Assembly (NCBI GenBank): GCA_964409245.1
Contig: CAYPCQ010000005.1
Span: 1-64,000 of the forward strand
Direction: 5' to 3'
Origin: CAIMWS01 sp964409245
Lineage (GTDB): Bacteria > Verrucomicrobiota > Verrucomicrobiia > Limisphaerales > UBA1319
DNA length: 64,000 bases
Shown here: positions 17,301 to 26,300 of the stretch, in pieces
How the letters are laid out: each line of letters starts with the position of its first letter
How positions within the stretch are numbered: the stretch's first letter is position 1
Position numbers and translations under genes: made by a program
Notes under the pieces: model-generated
The model's database searches: none
What the model saw: the letters and a program-made list of their open reading frames with translations, nothing else
What the model was told of the DNA's origin: nothing

Positions 17301-20300
17301 CGGATGATCGCTACGCCAACCTGGTGGGATATTTCATCAACCTGCTGCCCATTCGGACCCGGGAAGTGTCGAAACACAACTTTGCCGGCTTGGTGCGAAG
17401 CCTGCAGAATACATTGGCCGTGGGAATCGATCATGCGGCTTACCCGTTTCCAAGGATGGTCCAGGCCTTGGGGCTCACCCCCAATGGCGAATCGAATCCC
17501 ATCGTGCAGGCCGGCTTCGAGTATCAATCATTCCTGCCGGAGCTCGATTGGGAGCGGCGCTACCAGCAGTGCCTGCCTGTGGAGCAGTTGGAAAATCCGC
17601 GCCAGGCGGGAGAGCTGGATCTGGTCCTGGAGGTGGTGGAGTTGGCGGATCGGATGGAGGTGCATTTCAAGTATGATCCTTCGGTCCTGGGAGGAAAATT
17701 CGTTCACCGGATGGCGGAGCATTTCCTCAACCTGGCGGGGTCGGTCATTGCCGACCCCGGCCGGAGGCCGGGTGGCTGCCCGATGCTAGGCGAAAACGAA
17801 GCGGCACAATTGCTGGCTGGGTGGAACGATACGCGCAGCGAATATGCCCGCACGGCCTGCGTTCACGAATGGATCCAACGCCAGGCCCGGAAAACTCCGG
17901 ATGCTCCGGCGGTGTGGTTTGAGGGGCAATCCACCACTTACGGCGAGCTGGATCAGCGCAGCGATGTGCTGGCGTGTTATCTCCAGCGGCTCGGGGTGCG
18001 GCCCGATCAGCCGGTGGCGCTCCACGTGAATCGTTCCCCGGAAATGGTGGTGGCGTTGCTGGGCATCCTCAAAGCGGGCGGAGCCTATCTGCCGCTCGAT
18101 GCGGGCTGCCCCGAAGAACGGCTGGCTTTCATGGTGCGGGATAGCGGGGCCACGATTTTGCTGACGCAGAGCGCATTGGCTTCCAGGCTCGCCTTTTGGA
18201 ACGTGCAGGCCAGCGCGGGCGGGAATCGCCAAACCATCGAGCTGGACCGGCAGTGGCGGGAGATCGCGGATGCCGGCCAGGGGCGGACCGTGGAAAACCG
18301 GGCCACGCCTGACCACCTGGCCTATCTCATTTATACCTCCGGCACCACCGGCAATCCCAAAGGGGTGATGATCCCCCACCGGGCGCTGGCCAATTTCCTG
18401 GCTTCCATGGAGAAAGAGCCTGGCTTGGGGCCAAGGGACCGGCTGCTGGCCGTGACGAACCTGAGCTTTGACATCGCCGGCCTGGAGCTTTTCCTTCCCT
18501 TGGTGAGGGGGGCGCAGTGCTGGATATGTCCGGCAGCGAGCGCAAGCAACGGCGAACAATTGCGGGAAACCATTCGCCGGGCAAGGCCCACGGTGATGCA
18601 GGCGACTCCTTCCACCTGGAAAATGCTGTTGCATGCCGGCTGGCGCAACGAGGAGCGGGCAAGGGTTTTTTGTGGCGGGGAGGCGCTTTCCGAGGATCTG
18701 GCCCGGGCGTTCATGGCTGGGGGGATGGAGGCCTGGAACCTGTATGGGCCAACCGAGACGACCATCTGGTCAACGGTCCAGCGGATCGAAGGCAGCCTTC
18801 CGATGGGGATTGGCAGGCCTATTGCCAATACGCGGATTTATATTGTGGATCGTTATGGGCAGCCCGTGCCCGTGGGGGTGGCAGGGGAGCTTTTAATAGC
18901 CGGAGACGGATTGGCTCGTGGATACTGGAACCGCCCGGAGTTGACGGTGGAGAAGTTCATCGAATTATCGTTCATGCCGGGCGAGCGCGCTTACCGGACG
19001 GGCGACCTTGCCTGCTGGCGCGAGGATGGGACGATCAAATACCTGGGCCGGGCGGATCACCAGGTAAAACTGCGCGGACACCGCATCGAGTTGGAGGAGA
19101 TCGAAAGCCACCTGAACCGCCATGCTTCAGTCCGGGATTCGGCCGTGGTCGTGAGAGAACACCAGGGAGCGAAGCAGTTGGTGGCTTACTATGTGCCAGC
19201 GGATGGGAAGGCTGATCCAGGCGCGGAGCAGCGGGGGGCCATCGAGGTTCATTTGCGGCGTTATCTGCCCGATTACATGATCCCGGGATTTTTCGTTCCG
19301 CTCCCCGTGGTGCCGCTCACTCCGAACGGGAAAAAGGACCGGAGATCTTTGATGGCCCGCCGGTTGGAGGCGCCAGCGCAAGGCGGGCCATCGTCCCCGG
19401 CGGCACCCCAGGAGGAGGCCATCCTGGCCATCTGGCGGGATGTCCTCGGAGTGGAAAACCTCCGGGCGAACGACGCCCTATTCACCGTGGGGGGCGATTC
19501 GGTCTCCGCGGTGATGATCGCCGAACGCATCAGCCGGACCCTGGCGGTTCCTTTTACGGCGACGGATATATTCCGGTGCCCAACCGCCCGGGCGATGGCC
19601 GCCCACGTTGCCACCCTGCAAGCCGGCGCCGCCGAAACCGCATCCGCAACCATTCCGGCGGCAGCCAGCGAACCGCCCGCCCGCCAGGCGCCCGCTCCCT
19701 GCCCGGAGTATTATCAGGATTCCATCGCGATCATCGGCATTTCCTGCCAATTCCCCGGGGCGGAAACGCACCAGGCGTTTTGGGCGAATCTCAAATCCGG
19801 GGTGCATAGCGCGGTTTACTTCTCCAGGGAGGAACTCCGCCGGGCCGGGGTGCCGGAGGCACTGGCTCGGAATCCCGCCTTTGTGCCGGTGCAGATGACC
19901 ATCGAAGGGAAGGATTGCTTTGATCCGGATTTCTTCCGGATCCCGGCCCGGAACGCCGCCTTGATGGATCCGCAGTGCCGCTTGCTCCTGATGCATGCGT
20001 GGAAAGCGATCGAAGATGCGGGTTACGTCCCTGCCGAGGTGGCGGACGCCGCAGTTTTCACCGCGGTGAGCAACACCTTTCACGCTTCCGCCAGGGTTAA
20101 TGCGGACAGCGATCTGAACGATGGGGAGAACTACGTGGCCTGGCTCCTCGCGCAAGCGGGGACGGTGGCGACGATGATTTCGCACCAACTGGGCCTCCGG
20201 GGCCCCAGCTACGCTGTCCATGCCAACTGTTCGTCTTCGCTGGTGGCGCTGCACACCGCCTTCCAAACGCTGCGGCAGGGCGATGCGCGGTGTGCCTTGG

Positions 20301-23300
20301 TCGGGGCGGCCTCGCTGGTTCCCGGTTCGAAGATCGGTTACCTGTTCCAGGAAGGAACGAACCTGTCGAGCGATGGGCGATGCAAGGCTTTCGATGCGGC
20401 AGCGGATGGCATGGCCGGGGGGGAGGGAGTTGCCGTGCTGCTGGTGAAGCGGGCCGGGCTGGCGGTTCGCGATGGCGATCACATCTACGCCATAATCAGA
20501 GGGATAGGGGTAAATAATGACGGCTCCGACAAAGCCGGTTTTTACGCTCCGGGTCTGACGGGGCAAGCCGGCGTGATTGAAAAAGCCCTGAGCGCGGCCG
20601 GCGTTCATCCGGAAACGGTCAGCTATGTGGAGGCGCACGGCACCGGGACCAAGCTGGGCGATCCGGTGGAAGTGGCGGCGTTGAGCCAGGCTTATGCGGC
20701 ACAGACGGAGCGGAAGCAATATTGCGGCATCGGCTCGGTAAAATCGAATATCGGCCACCTGGACACCGCCGCCGGGCTGGCCGGATGCATCAAGGTTGCG
20801 CTGAGCCTGAAGCATCGGGAGCTGCCTCCTACGCTTCATTACCGGGCGCCCAATCCGGCCATTCCTTTCGCGGACTCCCCTTTCTACGTAGTGGACCAAT
20901 GGCGTGCTTGGGTTTGGGCTGACGGGCCCCGGCGGGCCGGGCTCAGCAGCCTGGGCCTTGGGGGCACCAACACCCACGCCATCCTGGAAGAGAGCGTGGT
21001 TTCCCCCATCACGCAGCCAGGGCATTCCGCCGGACCGTTTCTGGTGGTGTTTTCCGCCCGGAGCGATGACCGCCTGCGGGAGATGGCAGCCAACTTTCTC
21101 AAATTTGTGCGCGAACCAGCCGAGCCGGTTTCGTTGGCGGACCTCGCTTTTACACTGCAAGTGGGACGCCTGCCTATGCCGCATCGGCTGGCCGGTGTCG
21201 TTGGGACCATGGAGGAGCTGGCGGAGCGGCTGCAGGCCTGGCTGGCCGGCGGCAAAACCATGGCTGGCTGGTGGGCGGGGATTGCTCCGGACGAAGGGAC
21301 GCTGCCGGAAATCAGGCCGGATGACGGGGTATCCGGGGAATCAATCAGCCAATGGCTTGCGGAGCGGCGGTTGCCGCAATTGGCCATGGCCTGGGTGCAG
21401 GGGAGGCCGGTGGATTGGAAACTTCTCCACGCCGGCCCCGCGCCGAAAAGAATCAGCCTGCCAACTTATCCCTTTGCCCGCGAGCTTTGCCGGCTGGCCG
21501 CAGCGATGCCTGAGTCCCGAGCCATGGCTGGCGGATTGCCCGCTGAATCCCGCTGGCTGCATGCCCTGCTGCACGAGAATGTCTCCACCCTGAATGGCCA
21601 GCGCTACCGCACCACCTTCACCGGCCAGGAATTCTTCCTGGCGGACCATGTGGTGCAGGGCCGCCGCATGCTGCCCGGGGTGGTTTGCCTTGAAATTGCC
21701 CGGGCCGCCGTCTCCCAGGCGGCGGGCCTGCCATCCCAATTCCGCCTGGAGCACATCGCGTGGCCCAGGCCTTTTGAAGTGGGGGATCAGCCTCGTTCGC
21801 TGCAAATCGATTTGCGCAAGGGCCAGGGGGAAGAGGTGCATTTCGATATTTCCACCTCCGGCCAGACCCCGGATTCGGAAATGGTTTTGCTGTGCCAGGG
21901 AGCCGCAGTGAGGCCGAAGCCGGCCGCAGCGGGCGCTTCGCTGGCGGTGGCACTCCAGGCCGGGAAGTATCCTCTTCGCTTTGGAGCCCGGGAGTGTTAC
22001 GCGGAGCTTGAACGGCTGGGGATTGCCTATGGCCCAAGCCACCAAGGGATCGTGGAGTTGTTTGCCGGCCCGGATGGCGTGCTGGCGAGACTCTCGCTGC
22101 CTGGTTCAGTGAGTGGCACCCTGGATCGGTTTGTTTTGCATCCCAGCCTGTTGGACGCAGCCATCCATGCCTCCGTTGGATTCGGCCTGCAGGACCGCCA
22201 CACAACGGGCCAGGAGGGTGCGTTTTTATTGCCTTTTGCCCTCCAGGGATTGGAAATGCCAGGCCATTGCAGCGCCGAAATGTGGGCCCGGATCACGAAA
22301 CGGAACGAACGGGCCGCTGCGGCTGAAACCGAAACGCTGGATATCGAATTGTGCGATCTGGATGGGCAAATTCAGTTTCGCTTGGAGGGGCTCTTCTCGC
22401 GCCGGGCTGGCGGATTGGCCCGCGCCAGTGTACCCAGGGCTGGGGAGACCTGGCTGGCCCGCCCGGTTTGGGTGGCTGCCGAAGTGGCTGGGGACCGAGC
22501 CCGGCCGCGGTTCGAGGAATGCCATGTGGTGGTGTGCGGTCTGCCGCTGCAGAATGGCAGCGTGGATCTGGTCCGCAACGGCTACCGATGGCTCGAGGTT
22601 CAAACCCAGCAGGAGTGCCCCGCCCGTCGTTTTGCAGCAGCTGCGGAAGCCGTGTTCCAGAAGGTGCGGACCATTCTGGAGGGCAAACCCAAGGGCAATA
22701 TTCTCCTGCAGGTGGTGGTTCGCCAACCGCAGGATGCCGCGTGCTTGCAAGGCCTCTCCGGGCTGCTGCGCACCACCTGCCTGGAAAATCCGGCCGTCTT
22801 TGCCCAAATCATTGGCGTCGATGAAGGGACACCCCGGCAGGATTTGCCTGCCCTCCTCCTGGAAAACGCCCGCTGCCCGGAGGCCGTTCAGATCCGCTAT
22901 CGGGATGGGAAACGGGAAGTGCTGCGCTGGGACGACCTCCCGGTGGCGGAGGTTGGCGCGCGAATTCCCTGGCGGGATGGAGGCATTTATCTCATCACCG
23001 GCGGCGCCGGGGCGTTGGGATTGATCTTCGCCGCTGAAATCGGGCGCCGGGTGAAAAACGCGGAGGTGATCCTGGCCGGGCGCTCCGAGGCGGGCCCTGA
23101 ATTCGGCGCGCGGATGAAGGCGCTGGGTGTGCGCTGCGTTTACCGCCGCGTTGATGTGGGCAATGCCGCTGAGGTGGCGGCGCTGATTTCGCGGATCAAA
23201 GACGAGGTGGGCCAGCTGAACGGAGTGCTGCACGCCGCGGGCATCATCAAGGATGATTTCATCCTCCGGAAGTCCCCCGCCCAATTCCAGCAGGTGCTGG

Positions 23301-26300
23301 CCCCCAAGGTCATGGGAGCCGTCAACCTGGACCGGGCCCTCAGCGCGGCGGAGTTGGACTTTTTCGTGGTCTTCTCGTCGATCTCCGGGATTTTGGGAAG
23401 TGCCGGCCAGGCTGACTATGCCACCGCCAATGCCTTCCTCGACGAGTTCGCGGAATATCGTCAGGGGCTGGTTTCCAGCGGGCTTCGGCAGGGCCTCACG
23501 CTTTCCCTCAACTGGCCGCTGTGGCAAGAAGGGGGGATGCGGGTGGAGGCCGCGCTGGTCAAGGAAATGACCGGGCGGACGGGTTTTGTCCCCCTCGAAC
23601 AGGGGGAGGGGCTTGACGCCTTTTATGCCTCAATGGCCGGCCATTCGCCCCGCATCGCGGTCCTGTGTGGTGATCGTGAGCGCATCCGCGCCTATGTGGA
23701 TGGCTTGGCCAGCCGCCAGCCGGAGGATTTGGATTCCGGGCCTTCCGCCGTGGAGGACACGACCCGCCTGGCAGCCTCCGCCCGGGAATGGTTGAGGCGG
23801 GAACTTGCGGCGGCATTGGAGCGTCCGGTGCAGCGGATGAAGGACCAGGAAAAATTCGAGCGCTACGGCGTGGATTCAATCCTGGCGGTCCAGCTGACGA
23901 ACCGCCTGGAGACCTCGTTTGGATCCCTGCCCAAGACGTTGTTTTTCGAATACCAGACCGTGCAGGAGCTGGCGCAATACTTTCTGGAAAAGCACCGGGA
24001 TAAGCTTCGGAAATTGACCGGAATCCAGGCGGCAGCCACGGCGCTGGTTCCCGCTCCGCCACGGGAGAATCCCCAGCCGGCTGCGCCCACGGTGGCGCCG
24101 GATGTCAATCCGACGGATATTGCCATCATCGGGCTTTCGGGGCGTTATCCGCAGGCGGCCGATCTTGATCAATTTTGGAAGAACCTGGTGGAAGGCCGGG
24201 ATTCGATCACGGAGGTTCCCGCCAGCCGCTGGGATTGGCGCAAGCATTACACCGGGGATGCGCAGCGGCCCGGGGACCACGCCAGCAAGTGGGGCGGTTT
24301 TATTGAGGACGTGGATTTGTTTGATCCACTTTTCTTCAACATCTCACCGCGCGAAGCCGGCTTGGTGGATCCCCAGGAGCGTTTGTTTCTGGAAACTGTA
24401 TGGAACCTGCTGGAAAGCGCCGGTTATACCAAAGAAAAGCTGCGCGAGCGCCACCAGGGGCGGGTGGCGGTCTATGTTGGCGCCATGTATCAACAGTATC
24501 ACGCGATCCCATCGGATCCCCTGTCCGAAGCGATCGTGTCCCTATCCTCATTCAGCGGAATTGCCAATCGCGTTTCCTATTTCTTCGATTTCCAAGGCCC
24601 CAGCATCGCGGTGGACACCATGTGTTCGTCGTCGCTGGCGGCGATCCAGATGGCGTGTGAAAGCCTGCGCAGCGGGCTCGTGTCCATGGCGGTCGCAGGC
24701 GCCGTCAACCTCACCATTCATCCCCATAAATTTACCGGGCTGACCGCCGCCAAGTTGATGGGTTCCCATCCGGGCAGCCGCAGTTTTGCGGACGGGGATG
24801 GCTATCTTCCGGCTGAAGGGGTGGGGGCGGTGCTGCTTAAACCATTGGCGAACGCCATTCAGGACCGGGATCCGATCCTGGCGGTGATCAAGGCGGTGAC
24901 TGCGAGCCATAGCGGGCAGTCGGGTGGATTTGGCGTTCCCAATCCACAGGCTCAAGCCCGGGCGGCGGAGGATTGCCTCCGGTGGTCTGGCGTCGATCCC
25001 CGGACCATCGGCTACGTGGAAGCCTCGGCCAATGGTTCTCCTTTAGGAGACGCCATTGAGGTCAAGGCGCTCTCCAATGCTTTGGCCAGGCATATCCAGG
25101 AGCGGGGCACGATCCCGATCGGCTCGGTGAAAGCCAACCTCGGCCACTCGGAGGCGGCCTCCGGGATGGCGCAGTTGTCCAAAGTGGTCCTGCAAATGCG
25201 GCACAGCTGGCTGGTGCCTGCGATCAAGGCCGGAAAGACCAATCCCAATATCGTATTCCCGGAGACCCCGTTTTATCTCCCGGAGCAAGCAAGCGAGTGG
25301 CGGCCGCCGGCGGGGATGGCTGGTGATGCAAACCGGACTTACCCCAGGCGGGCGTTGATCAGCTCGGTTGGCGCCGGCGGTTCGACCGGGCACCTGATCC
25401 TCGAAGAGTATCCGGCCAGCCAGCCGGTGGCGGAAGCCGCCGCTTCTGCCAGCGGGCCCTGGCTGATTGTGCTTTCGGCGCGGAATCGGGGCCGATTGGA
25501 AGCCCAGGTGCGCAATCTTGGCGAGTTCCTTAAGAAGGTTCCGGCAATCCGGCTGGCCGGTGTGGCTTACACCTTGCACGTGGGGCGGGAGCCGATGGAA
25601 CATCGTGCGGCCCTGATCGCCAACTCATTGGAGGAGCTGGTCCGGAATCTCGAAGGACTGGCAGAGCACTTCCGAAACGAGGGGCAGCCCGCGCTGAATT
25701 TCCCGGTATTCATGGGCAACACCGAAGAAAGCGATCCGGCATTCCGCGAACTGCTCTCCGGGGCTGCCGGGAGCATGATCCTCAGTGAATGGCTGGCCGG
25801 GAGGGTGCTGGAGAAGCTTGCCACGTATTGGGTGCGGGGAGGCGACGTCCGATGGGAGCCGCTTTATCATGGCCTGGACCCGGTGATTGTGAATTTGCCG
25901 ACGTATCCTTTTGAACGAAGGCGCTGTTGGTTGCAGGAAACGGGAAGCACGCGTGCCTTGGAAGTTGCCCCGGCGCCCGAACGCCTGCCTCAAAGGCCGA
26001 TCACCGCTGGCACGAACGGTCTCGGCACTTTCTTAAAGGCGGAGATTTCCACGCTGCTGGGGCTGGATCCCGCTGAATTGCCGCTGGCCAAGGCGCTGAA
26101 CAGTCTTGGGTTTACCTCGATTGACGCAGTCAGCCTGAAATCCAAATTGGAGCAGGAGTTCGAGGTGGAGGTTCCGATTGCCACCTTAAACGTGTACCAG
26201 AGCATTAATCTCATCGAGACCGAACTCCAGCCTTTGGTGGGCAAAGCAGTTGAGCGCCACTTGTCCGGGAATGGGGGCAACGGCCGGAAAGTGAAAATGC

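Noticed and set aside
19478..21184. Long antisense open frame (568 codons) opposite the second synthase gene
   Set aside because: Same reasoning: it lies opposite intact PCP and KS domains and has low-information Arg/Gly/His-rich composition.
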